Of a stretch of 13,456 bases of DNA, positions 6,759-13,283 are shown piece by piece. The notes below the pieces were generated by a model. That model did no database searches and was not told where the DNA came from. It saw only the letters and a program-made list of their open reading frames with translations. Source of the DNA: CAZPMO01 sp964587515 (GTDB lineage Bacteria; Pseudomonadota; Alphaproteobacteria; MPNO01); assembly GCA_964587515.1 (NCBI GenBank), contig CAZPMO010000130.1, positions 1 through 13,456 of the forward strand, written 5' to 3'. Position numbers and translations under genes: made by a program. Within the stretch, counting starts at the first letter, position 1, and the number at the start of each line of letters is the position of its first letter.

Positions 6759-6776
6759 ACGCAAAGAATTCCGACA
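6759..6776 (-). promoter_or_regulatory. Proposed activator site upstream of the PEP-CTERM-like gene (UAS-3)
   Basis: On the + strand this is ACGCAAAGAATTCCGACA, 14 of 18 identical to UAS-1 in the same orientation. Similarity continues with a T-rich run and CC after the motif in both places. It lies about 105-120 bases upstream of the ATG at 6654. No sigma-54 GG-N10-GC element was found between it and the gene, so the promoter class here is open. Confidence 0.55.
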
Positions 6777-6864
6777 TTTTTCCACGAGAACTTTACTATT
6801 ATTAACATTCTTTCTGTTATGGTTAACGTAATCTACAGTTCAACTTCGTTTATTATTGCATATT

Positions 6865-6886
6865 CATTACTCTACGTCGAGTAATG
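6865..6886. repeat. 22-bp near-perfect palindrome in the AT-rich gap
   Basis: Arms CATTACTC (6865-6872) and GAGTAATG (6879-6886) are perfect complements; the six-base centre holds ACGT with a single T/C mismatch pair. It lies 44 bases past the stop of the GNAT-like gene and about 210 bases upstream of the PEP-CTERM-like gene. No T run follows on the minus strand, so an operator is more likely than a terminator. It matches no regulator site I can name. Confidence 0.5.
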
Positions 6887-6929
6887 TTTGAACTTGAATT
6901 GATGTCTTGGGCGCCCGAACGGGTTGGTC

Positions 6930-8117
6930 TTAGTCCGGCGTGTCGCCGAGATTCGCCGTGCCGCCGTCCTTGCGGTAGGGGCCCCGTTCGGTCAGCGCGG
7001 CCATCTCGGATTCCATCATGCGGCGTTCCTGGGACAGGAAATCGTCGACCGCGTCGCGAAAGCCCGGGTTGCGGATCCAGTGCGCCGAAAAAGTGGGGCT
7101 CGGCAGATAGCCGCGGCTGATTTTGTGCGGTCCCTGCGCGCCGGCTTCGACCTTGGAGAGGCCGCGTTCGATCGCGAAATCGATGGCGCGGTAAAAGCAC
7201 GCCTCGAAATAGAGGTTTCGGAACCGCTGGGTGCAGCCCCAGTTGCGGCCGAACAGCGTGTCCGCGCCGAGGATGTTGAGCGCGCCGCCCACATAATCTC
7301 CCGCGTGCGACGCCATGATCAAGACCACGTTATCGGCCATGCGCGCGCGCAACATGTGGAAGAAATCACGGTTGAGATAGGCGCTCGACCATTTGCGATC
7401 GACCGTGTTCAGATAGAACCGGTAGAAGGCGTCCATGTGCTCCGCGGTCAGCGCGTCGCCGGTCAGTGTCTCGAAGCTCACATGCTCGTTGGCGTCGCGG
7501 CGTTCCTTGCGGATGGTCTTGCGTTTGCGCGACGACAGCGTCGCGAGGAAATCGTCGAACCCGCCATAGTCCCGATTGTGCCAATGGAACTGCTGGCCGA
7601 CGCGCTGCAGCAAATCCATCGCGCCGAGTTCCTCCCATTCGCCCTCGGTGCAGAAGGTGATGTGGAACGACGACGCCTCCTGGCTTTTCGCGAGCTCCAT
7701 CAGCCCGGCCACCAGCATCATGCGCACGCGCCGCGCTTCCGGTCCCGGCCGGGCCAGCAGGCGCGGTCCGGTGACCGGCGAAAACGGTGCCGAGACCTGA
7801 AGCTTCGGGTAGTACTGGCCGCCGGCGCGCTCGAAGGCGTCGGCCCAACCCCAGTCGAAGACATATTCGCCGTAGGAATGGCTTTTCAGATAGCACGGCG
7901 CGACGCCGACCACCGAGCCGTCGTCTTCCTCGATCGCGATATGGCACGGTAGCCAGCCGGTCTCGGCCGATACCGCGCCGGACTTCTCCAGCACGTCGAG
8001 AAAGGCGTGGCTGACGAACGGGTTTTCCGCACCCGCGCAGGCATCCCACTCCTCGGCGGCGATTTCGTCGATCGCGCCAAGCACCTTTATGGTGACCGAT
8101 TCACCGCCGTCGGGCAT
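6930..8117 (-). CDS. COG3146/DUF482 family GNAT-like N-acyltransferase
   Basis: A 395-residue protein of the DUF482 (PF04339) family, a FemAB/GNAT-fold group annotated as predicted N-acyltransferases or peptidogalycan biosynthesis proteins; length is typical. Family features include NPFVSHAFLDVLEKSGAVS near the start, the VFDWGWADAFERAGGQYYPKLQVSAPFSPVTGPRLL region cut short here as VFDWGWADAFERAGG followed by YYPKLQ, a basic KRKTIRKERR stretch in the centre, and a C-terminal half with ALNILGADTLFGRNWG and GAQGPHKISRGYLP. No signal peptide or membrane segment is seen, so it should be cytoplasmic. AAGAAGGG lies just upstream of the ATG. It is third in a minus-strand series after the NrdJ-like and RidA genes, separated from the latter by 87 bases. 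The substrate is unknown in the family. Confidence 0.88.
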   Translation of the reverse strand: MPDGGESVTIKVLGAIDEIAAEEWDACAGAENPFVSHAFLDVLEKSGAVSAETGWLPCHIAIEEDDGSVVGVAPCYLKSHSYGEYVFDWGWADAFERAGGQYYPKLQVSAPFSPVTGPRLLARPGPEARRVRMMLVAGLMELAKSQEASSFHITFCTEGEWEELGAMDLLQRVGQQFHWHNRDYGGFDDFLATLSSRKRKTIRKERRDANEHVSFETLTGDALTAEHMDAFYRFYLNTVDRKWSSAYLNRDFFHMLRARMADNVVLIMASHAGDYVGGALNILGADTLFGRNWGCTQRFRNLYFEACFYRAIDFAIERGLSKVEAGAQGPHKISRGYLPSPTFSAHWIRNPGFRDAVDDFLSQERRMMESEMAALTERGPYRKDGGTANLGDTPD

Positions 8118-8170
8118 GCGAACCCTTCTTGCAGGTTTGGAATACGAGTGTCCTGAGAGTGATGCGAATC

Positions 8171-8191
8171 CCCCGCGAAGGCAAGGCGGGG
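8171..8191. repeat. Intercistronic hairpin between RidA and GNAT-like genes
   Basis: CCCCGC (8171-8176) and GCGGGG (8186-8191) form a perfect 6-bp GC stem with a nine-base loop, 13 bases past the RidA stop. No T run follows on the minus strand, so it is not a clear terminator. It could stabilise or partly attenuate the upstream message. Confidence 0.4.
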
Positions 8192-8204
8192 AGGGCGTGG
8201 GCGA

Positions 8205-8669
8205 TCACCCGATCTCGAACACCGCGTCGATTTCAACCGCGGCGTTGAGGGGCAGGCAGGCGACGGCGAGGGCGAAGCGGGCGTGGCGGCCGGCGTCGCC
8301 GAACACTTCGACGAACACGTCCGAGGCGCCGTTCATCACTTGGGGCGAGTCGCCGAAATCGGCGGCGCCGTTGACGAACCCCCCGACCTTCACGCAGCGT
8401 CGAACCCGGTCGAGATCGCCGCCGCAGGCGTCCTTGATCTGGGCGATCACGTTGAGCGCGCAATAACGCGCCGCCTTGCGTCCGGTCTCGATGTCGGTGT
8501 CGTCGCCGAGCTTGCCGGTGATTAGTTCGTCGCCGATCTTGGGTAACTGGCCGGCCACGAAAACCAGATTACCGGTAATGGCGAAGGGCGCGTAATTTGC
8601 CTGCGGCGCCAGCGCCGCCGGCAGTTCGATGCCAAGCTCGGCGAGCCGCGCCTCTATCCGTCCGCTCAT
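8205..8669 (-). CDS. RidA family protein (YjgF/YER057c/UK114)
   Basis: A 154-residue member of the RidA superfamily, in the longer subgroup of about 150 residues. RidA proteins hydrolyse reactive enamine/imine intermediates, releasing ammonia; others of the family have related deaminase roles. Recognisable parts are NYAPFAITGNLVFVAGQLP near the N-terminus, the central ALNVIAQIKDACGGDLDRV helix region, and a C-terminal HARFALAVACLPLNAAVEID. Arg131 in HARF aligns with the active-site arginine (R105 of RidA), so enamine deaminase activity is plausible. Its ATG overlaps the stop of the upstream NrdJ-like gene in an ATGA (8669-8666), a strong sign of translational coupling. RidA next to a COG3146 protein is, as far as I recall, a frequent alphaproteobacterial arrangement. 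Confidence 0.92.
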   Translation of the reverse strand: MSGRIEARLAELGIELPAALAPQANYAPFAITGNLVFVAGQLPKIGDELITGKLGDDTDIETGRKAARYCALNVIAQIKDACGGDLDRVRRCVKVGGFVNGAADFGDSPQVMNGASDVFVEVFGDAGRHARFALAVACLPLNAAVEIDAVFEIG

Positions 8670-9856
8670 ATCCCGTGTCCCTGCTGCATGATGTTCCTCG
8701 TGCGGCCGCCATCATAGACCACGAAGGGGCCGTGGCGGGCGCCCTCGCCGTTATCGGCGGTGACCGTGGGGGCGAAGGCGATGCGCGCGTTGCGGACCCC
8801 GTGACGTCGGCCGCCGGCGCGCGCGCATTCCCAAATTTCGCGCGCCGTTTCGCGCAGTTCGCGAAACGGCGGCGGGACGTCCGTCACCGGCGCGCCGGCC
8901 CGCGCGATCCCGTGATAACGTTCCCCGTCGCGCGTCATCTCGTCGCCATCGCTATCTCCGGCGGGCGCGGCGCCCAGCGCCTCGGCCAGCAGCGACGACG
9001 TGGCCCACGCGGTCCCGGTCAGCAATGCGCCGATGGCGGCGCACAGCGCATGCGCCTCCGCGCCGTCGTGACGATAATCCGCCATCGCCAGAAGACCATT
9101 GAGGTTTGCCGGTTCCAGCCCGATCGGCCGCTCCGCCCAGGCGCGTTCGGCAGCGCCCCGCGTGGTGCTCGGCGCCATCTGTATGGTGATATCCAGAGCC
9201 ATGGTCCACAGCCGCACCGCATGGACGAAACCTTCGGTATCGAAAGCCGCCCGACGGTGGCGGAACGCGGTCAGGTCGAGAACCGTTGCGGCGCGGGTGT
9301 CCGGCGCGAAGGACGACGCTTGGATCCGATCGGCGGGCGCGACCCGACCGGTCCGATAATCAGCCGCGAACAGCGCACCCGCTCGCGTCTCCAGGCCGTA
9401 AGCCCAGTGCAGCCCCGCGCCGCGCCACAATGTCAGGTCGGGACGCGCCATGCCATGGCATAGCATGAACTTGATTTCGTCATGGAAGGTGCGCGCATCC
9501 GATTGCGAATCGAAATAGCCGCCCCTCCAGCCCCAATATGTCCAGACGCCCGCCAGCCGGTCGAAGGCGTCGCGGGCGCTGGCTTCGCCGCCGCGGCCGT
9601 CGCGAACGATGCGCGCCGCTGAACCGGGATCGGGCCCGCGTCGCCACAGCCAGGCGGGGACGTCGTCCTCGGGTACTTTGCGCAGCCGTTTCGCGATTTC
9701 GGTGCGAAGAAGCAGTCGATGGACCAGCATCGCACGCGCGCCATTGGACCAGCTCGCCGGTGTTTCGATGGGCGGCCCATTGCCGACGATTTGAAACCGG
9801 ACGCCCTCATAAGGCGAACCGCCGGCGGATGTGTATCTTCGCGCTACGCGCACCAT
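8666..9856 (-). CDS. NrdJ-like protein lacking the reductase active-site core
   Basis: A 396-residue protein built from two pieces of the B12-dependent (class II) ribonucleotide reductase. Residues 1-155 match the NrdJ N-terminus: RRYTSAGGSPYEGVRF, VPEDDVPAWLWRR, DRLAGVWTYWGWRGGYF, GLHWAYG. Residues 190-365 match a much later NrdJ region: VHAVRLWTMAL, GLEPANLNGLL, ALCAAIGALLTGTAWATS, HGVRNARIAFAPT. The several hundred residues normally between them, including the first redox Cys and the NPCSE segment with the radical Cys and catalytic Glu, are absent. The last ~25 residues are unrelated. The protein cannot be an active reductase, yet the frame is intact, which argues for function. I choose the ATG at 9856, where homology begins and downstream of the NrdR box; the open frame reaches 10015. 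The ribosome binding site is weak (GGGGG next to the ATG), so GTG 9853 is an alternative. Confidence 0.8.
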   Translation of the reverse strand: MVRVARRYTSAGGSPYEGVRFQIVGNGPPIETPASWSNGARAMLVHRLLLRTEIAKRLRKVPEDDVPAWLWRRGPDPGSAARIVRDGRGGEASARDAFDRLAGVWTYWGWRGGYFDSQSDARTFHDEIKFMLCHGMARPDLTLWRGAGLHWAYGLETRAGALFAADYRTGRVAPADRIQASSFAPDTRAATVLDLTAFRHRRAAFDTEGFVHAVRLWTMALDITIQMAPSTTRGAAERAWAERPIGLEPANLNGLLAMADYRHDGAEAHALCAAIGALLTGTAWATSSLLAEALGAAPAGDSDGDEMTRDGERYHGIARAGAPVTDVPPPFRELRETAREIWECARAGGRRHGVRNARIAFAPTVTADNGEGARHGPFVVYDGGRTRNIMQQGHGI

Positions 9857-9918
9857 GCCCCCGAAATAACAACTCACGCGGTCGCCAACGCAACACCTGC
9901 GACCTGAAAAACACCTTA

Positions 9919-9934
9919 ACACAACATATTGTAT
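9919..9934 (-). promoter_or_regulatory. NrdR box upstream of the NrdJ-like gene
   Basis: ACACAACATATTGTAT matches the NrdR consensus acaCwAtATaTwGtgt at 14 of 16 positions and is itself nearly palindromic. NrdR represses ribonucleotide reductase genes when bound to ATP/dATP. On the minus strand it overlaps a TACAAT -10-like hexamer (9933-9928), as expected for a repressor site, and lies 62 bases upstream of the ATG at 9856. The usual second box 31-32 bases away was not found. The divergent NDUFA12 gene starts 95 bases to the other side and could also be affected. Confidence 0.7.
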
Positions 9935-10029
9935 GCGCAATGGCCCGTTGGTTTGACTGGACGGCGGCGAAAGCAAGTGCAATATTCGCCCGCGATTCAC
10001 GGCGGTCCGCGACATTCCGGAGCAACTCC

Positions 10030-10386
10030 ATGACCATCGGCACTCGGCTTTTCACATTTTTCCGCGGCGAGTTCGTCGGCGCGGATTCGGGCGGCAGCCG
10101 TTATTACCGCGACAAGAAGCGCCGCCCCGGTGAGCGCGAGCGCCGCTGGGTGATGTATGCCGGCGCGCCGGAGGCGTCCACCGTGCCGCCCGAGTGGCAT
10201 GGCTGGCTGCATTATACGGTCGAGGATTTCCCGCGCGGCGGCGGCCGTGCGAAGCGCCCGTGGCAGAAGGAGCACGTTCCAAATCTCACCGGAACGCCGG
10301 CGGCCTATCGTCCGCCCGGCCACGTGCTGAAGGAAGGACGCCGCGCCGCCACCACCGGCGATTACGAACCCTGGGAGCCCAATTGA
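10030..10386 (+). CDS. NADH:ubiquinone oxidoreductase accessory subunit NDUFA12
   Basis: A 118-residue protein of the NDUFA12/B17.2 family, an accessory subunit of respiratory complex I at the membrane-facing matrix or cytoplasmic side, found in mitochondria and alphaproteobacteria. Hallmarks are TRLFTFFRGEFVGADSGGSRYYRDKK at the N-terminus (residues 5-30, here split as TRLFTFFRGEFVG and GSRYYRDK), ERRWVMYAGAPEASTVPPEW, HGWLHYTVEDFP and the C-terminal GDYEPWEP. The start is set by CCGGAG (ending 10022) seven bases before the ATG and by homology; the frame is open upstream to 9538, over the NrdJ-like gene on the other strand, without similarity. MlaD follows after 31 bases. Confidence 0.95.
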   Translation: MTIGTRLFTFFRGEFVGADSGGSRYYRDKKRRPGERERRWVMYAGAPEASTVPPEWHGWLHYTVEDFPRGGGRAKRPWQKEHVPNLTGTPAAYRPPGHVLKEGRRAATTGDYEPWEPN

Positions 10387-10417
10387 GCCGTATCGCATGT
10401 CGAGGGGGTAGAGCGAA

Positions 10418-10897
10418 ATGCAGAGAAATTTGATCGAAACCATCATGGGCGCCGTGGTCATCGTCGTGGCTGCGATTTTCCTGGTGTTCGCTTATACGAC
10501 GGCCGACGTGCGCGCGGTCGAGGGCTATGACGTGTCCGCCAAGTTCGATCGCATCGACGGCATCAAACGGGGCAGCGACGTCCGCATGGCGGGCATCAAG
10601 ATCGGCACCGTGATGGATTCGACGCTGGATCCCGAGACCTATCTCGCCGTGGTCGAACTCAGCATCAATCCCACTGTTAAACTGCCGCTCGACACCTCGG
10701 CCTCGATCACCTCGGATGGACTTCTTGGCGACAAGTACATGTCGCTGTCGCCCGGCGGCGATGAAGCGATGATCAAACCGGGTGGCGAGATCGAAACCAC
10801 CCAGGGGGCGATCGATCTGTTCTCGCTGGTCGGTCAGATGATCTTCAGCCAGACCGGCAAGGACGATAAAGACAAGTCCGGCGATGGCCTCAAATAG
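10418..10897 (+). CDS. mlaD: Outer membrane lipid asymmetry maintenance protein MlaD
   Basis: A 159-residue MlaD: the periplasmic, inner-membrane-anchored MCE-domain subunit of the MlaFEDB phospholipid transporter, which keeps phospholipids out of the outer leaflet. One transmembrane helix spans about residues 9-27 (IMGAVVIVVAAIFLVFAY). The MCE domain covers about 36-115, with GYDVSAKFDRIDGIKRGSDVR, AGIKIGTV and GLLGDKYMSLSPGG as signatures. The short charged tail (KDDKDKSGDG) is typical. AGGGGG lies about nine bases upstream of the ATG. The mlaF and mlaE partners are not in the window. It sits between NDUFA12 and a DUF2155 gene, a known alphaproteobacterial order. Confidence 0.95.
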   Translation: MQRNLIETIMGAVVIVVAAIFLVFAYTTADVRAVEGYDVSAKFDRIDGIKRGSDVRMAGIKIGTVMDSTLDPETYLAVVELSINPTVKLPLDTSASITSDGLLGDKYMSLSPGGDEAMIKPGGEIETTQGAIDLFSLVGQMIFSQTGKDDKDKSGDGLK

Positions 10898-10903
10898 ATC
10901 CGG

Positions 10904-11311
10904 GTGCGAGCGGGCAAGATGATCGCGCGCCCGGCGGCGGCCATGATCGCCGCTTTGTTCTGCGGCGCGCCGGCCTGGGGCGCGACCGGCAATGTCGCCG
11001 TCCTCCAAGGGCTCGATAAGGTCACGGCGCGCATCTCGACCTTCGATGCGCCCATCGATCTCACGGTCCGGTTCGGCACGCTCGATATCGTGGCGCGCGA
11101 TTGTCGCAAACGGCCGCCCGAGGAGCAGCCCGAGACCTTCGTGTTCCTGGAGATCAACGAGGTCCGGCGCGGCGAGCGCCCGACGCGATTATTCAGCGGC
11201 TGGATGTTCGCTTCCAGCCCGGCGTTATCGGCGCTCGAACACCCGGTCTATGACGTCTGGGTGGTCGACTGCAAAATCGACACCACTTCGTCCGGCGGCA
11301 ATTCCCGGTAG
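10904..11311 (+). CDS. DUF2155 domain-containing secreted protein
   Basis: A 135-residue protein with a signal peptide (cleavage expected near AWG-ATG, residue 26) and a DUF2155 domain over most of the rest. Conserved parts are VRFGTLDIVARDC, PPEEQPETFVFLEINE and FSGWMFASSPALSALEHPVYDVW. Cys67 and Cys123 are the invariant pair and probably form a disulfide in the periplasm. The function of the family is unknown; the persistent link to mlaD and aat suggests an envelope role. The GTG at 10904 gives the better basic N-terminus (MRAGKMIARP); ATG at 10919 is an alternative. The 3' end overlaps aat on the opposite strand by 64 bases. Confidence 0.88.
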   Translation: MRAGKMIARPAAAMIAALFCGAPAWGATGNVAVLQGLDKVTARISTFDAPIDLTVRFGTLDIVARDCRKRPPEEQPETFVFLEINEVRRGERPTRLFSGWMFASSPALSALEHPVYDVWVVDCKIDTTSSGGNSR

Positions 11312-11898
11312 AACGTCGCGTTACGGTCGAGCGCCTCGGACAGCATCTGGCGATAGCCCGAGCGGTGGATTTCCATCGCGCCGAACCGCGAGAGATGGGG
11401 CGTCACGAACTGGATATCGAGCAGCGAGTATTCGCCTTTCTTCAGGCGCGCGATCAGATGGGCCAGCGCCACCTTGCTGGCGTCGCGTTCGCGGGTGAAC
11501 ATGCTTTCGCCGAAGAACGCCGCGCCCAGCGATACCCCGTACAGACCGCCCGCCAGCTCGCCGTCTCGCCAGCACTCGACGCTATGCGCCCGGCCCATGC
11601 CGTGAAGCTCGCAGTAAAGTTCGATGATTTCGTCGTTGATCCAGGTATCGTCGCGGTCGGGCGCGGGCATCGCGCAAGCCCGGATTACGTCTTCAAAGGC
11701 TGAATCGCACCGCACGTCGAATTGCTTGCCGCGGATCATCCGCATCAGGCGGCGAGGGATGTGGTATCCGTTCAGGGGAAGGATGCCGCGCTTTTCGGGA
11801 TCGATCCAGTACAGGGTGTCGTCGTCGCGGCGTTCGGCCATGGGAAACAGGCCGACCGAATATGCGCGGAGCAGCGTGTCGGGCGTCAGCGTCACCAT
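11248..11898 (-). CDS. aat: Leucyl/phenylalanyl-tRNA--protein transferase
   Basis: A 216-residue Aat, close to the usual length. It transfers Leu or Phe from tRNA to N-terminal Arg or Lys of proteins, marking them for ClpS/ClpAP under the N-end rule in the cytoplasm. Signatures are AYSVGLFPMAE, YWIDPEKRGILPL, HSVECW, GGLYGVSLGAAFFGESMF and LLDIQFVTPHLSRFGAMEI. The ATG at 11898 is chosen: GGGAGGGG lies nine bases upstream and MVTLTPDTLLRAY is the normal beginning; the longer frame to 11916 starts at TTG. It lies 28 bases after accC, so it is probably co-transcribed with accBC. Confidence 0.96.
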   Translation of the reverse strand: MVTLTPDTLLRAYSVGLFPMAERRDDDTLYWIDPEKRGILPLNGYHIPRRLMRMIRGKQFDVRCDSAFEDVIRACAMPAPDRDDTWINDEIIELYCELHGMGRAHSVECWRDGELAGGLYGVSLGAAFFGESMFTRERDASKVALAHLIARLKKGEYSLLDIQFVTPHLSRFGAMEIHRSGYRQMLSEALDRNATFYRELPPDEVVSILQSTTQTS

Positions 11899-11926
11899 CA
11901 CCGAGGCCCCTCCCAAAGGCCTACGC

Positions 11927-13270
11927 TTACCCTGTCGTTTCTACCAGTGTCTCCAGCCACTTTATGTCGTATTCGCCGTTTACGAAACCGGGTTCGGAGA
12001 CCACGCGTTCGAGCAGCGGTATCGTGGTTTCGACGCCGCCGATGACATATTCCTCGAGCGCGCGCCGCAGGCGCATCAGGCATTCGTTGCGCGTCTTGCC
12101 GTGCACGATCAGTTTTGAGACGAGGCTGTCGTAATTGGGCGGAATCCGGTAACCGGAATAGAGCGCCGAATCGACGCGCAGCCCCGGACCGCCCGGCGGG
12201 TGGTAATCGGTGATCCGTCCCGGCGACGGCGTGAAGTCGACGGGCGATTCGGCGTTGATCCGGCATTCGATGGCGTGGCCCGAAATCGTGACGTCGCTTT
12301 GTTCGATGCCCAGCGGCGCGCCGGCCGCGATACGGATCTGTTCGCGGACGATATCGATACCGGTGATCATTTCGGTCACCGGATGTTCGACCTGAAGCCG
12401 CGTGTTCATTTCGATGAAATAGAACTCTCCGTCCTGGTATAGAAATTCCAGGGTTCCGGCGTTGCGATAGCCGAGACGCGCGACCGCGGAACGCGCGATC
12501 TCGCCAATGGTTGCGCGCTGGTCGGCGTTGAGGGCGGGCGACCCGGCTTCCTCCATCACCTTCTGGTGCCGGCGCTGCAACGAACAATCGCGTTCGCCGA
12601 GATGAACGGCGCCCCCCTTCCCGTCGGCCAGTATCTGGACTTCGATATGGCGCGGGCCGACGAGAAATTTTTCGATATACAATGCATCGCTGGTGAAGCT
12701 CGCGCGCGCTTCGTTGCGCGCCAGGCGCAGTGATTCGGCCATTTCGTGGGCGGCGTGAACGATCTTCATGCCTCGCCCGCCGCCGCCGCCGGCCGCCTTG
12801 ACCAGCACCGGATAGCCAATCTCCTCCGCGAATTCGAGGGCCTCGCGCTCGGTTTCGATGGCGGCGTCCGATCCCGGCACCACCGGCACGCCGGCCTCCG
12901 AAATCGCATGCTTCGCCGCCACCTTGTCGCCCATAATTCGAATATGATCCGGTTCCGGCCCGATGAAGACGAATCCGTGTTCCTCGACGATGGACGCGAA
13001 TTTGGCGTCCTCCGACAAAAAGCCGTATCCCGGATGGATGGCGTCGGCGTTGGAAATGATGGCGGCCGAGACGATCGCCGGAATGTTCAGATAGCTTTCG
13101 CTGGCTGGCGCCGGGCCGATGCATACGCTCTCGTCGGCGAGACGCACATGCATCGCTTCCTCATCGACCGTGGAATGCACGGCCACCGTCTGGATGCCCA
13201 TCTCCTTGCAGGCCCGGTGGATTCGGAGCGCGACTTCGCCGCGATTTGCTATCAGGACTTTGTCGAACAT
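11927..13270 (-). CDS. accC: Acetyl-CoA carboxylase biotin carboxylase subunit
   Basis: A 447-residue AccC, the ATP-grasp enzyme that carboxylates biotin on AccB in the first step of fatty acid synthesis. All key parts are present: IANRGEVALRI near the N-terminus, Lys158 and the glycine-rich ATP loop GGGGGRGM (161-168), GPRHIEVQI, RRHQKV with Lys237, Glu275, and FIEMNTRLQVEHPVTE with Glu287, Asn289 and Arg291 (E. coli numbers minus one). The start at 13270 gives the standard MFDKVLIANRGE; the longer frame to 13297 begins with TTG and overlaps accB. It starts 13 bases after the accB stop. The ribosome binding site is weak, which fits coupling to accB. Confidence 0.97.
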   Translation of the reverse strand: MFDKVLIANRGEVALRIHRACKEMGIQTVAVHSTVDEEAMHVRLADESVCIGPAPASESYLNIPAIVSAAIISNADAIHPGYGFLSEDAKFASIVEEHGFVFIGPEPDHIRIMGDKVAAKHAISEAGVPVVPGSDAAIETEREALEFAEEIGYPVLVKAAGGGGGRGMKIVHAAHEMAESLRLARNEARASFTSDALYIEKFLVGPRHIEVQILADGKGGAVHLGERDCSLQRRHQKVMEEAGSPALNADQRATIGEIARSAVARLGYRNAGTLEFLYQDGEFYFIEMNTRLQVEHPVTEMITGIDIVREQIRIAAGAPLGIEQSDVTISGHAIECRINAESPVDFTPSPGRITDYHPPGGPGLRVDSALYSGYRIPPNYDSLVSKLIVHGKTRNECLMRLRRALEEYVIGGVETTIPLLERVVSEPGFVNGEYDIKWLETLVETTG

Positions 13271-13283
13271 CGCGGGACCCGCG

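Noticed and set aside
6865..6886. Palindrome as an intrinsic terminator of the GNAT-like gene
   Set aside because: No T run follows on the minus strand and the stem is not GC-rich.
9885..9968. A second NrdR box 31-32 bp from the first
   Set aside because: Only a poor half-site (around 9888-9903, about 7 of 16 matches) is present.
9538..10029. Upstream extension of the NDUFA12 frame
   Set aside because: Antisense to the NrdJ-like gene, no similarity, and a good ribosome binding site precedes the ATG at 10030.
11898..13124. 408-codon minus-strand ORF overlapping accC
   Set aside because: Arg/Gly-rich out-of-frame shadow of accC, which has full family similarity.
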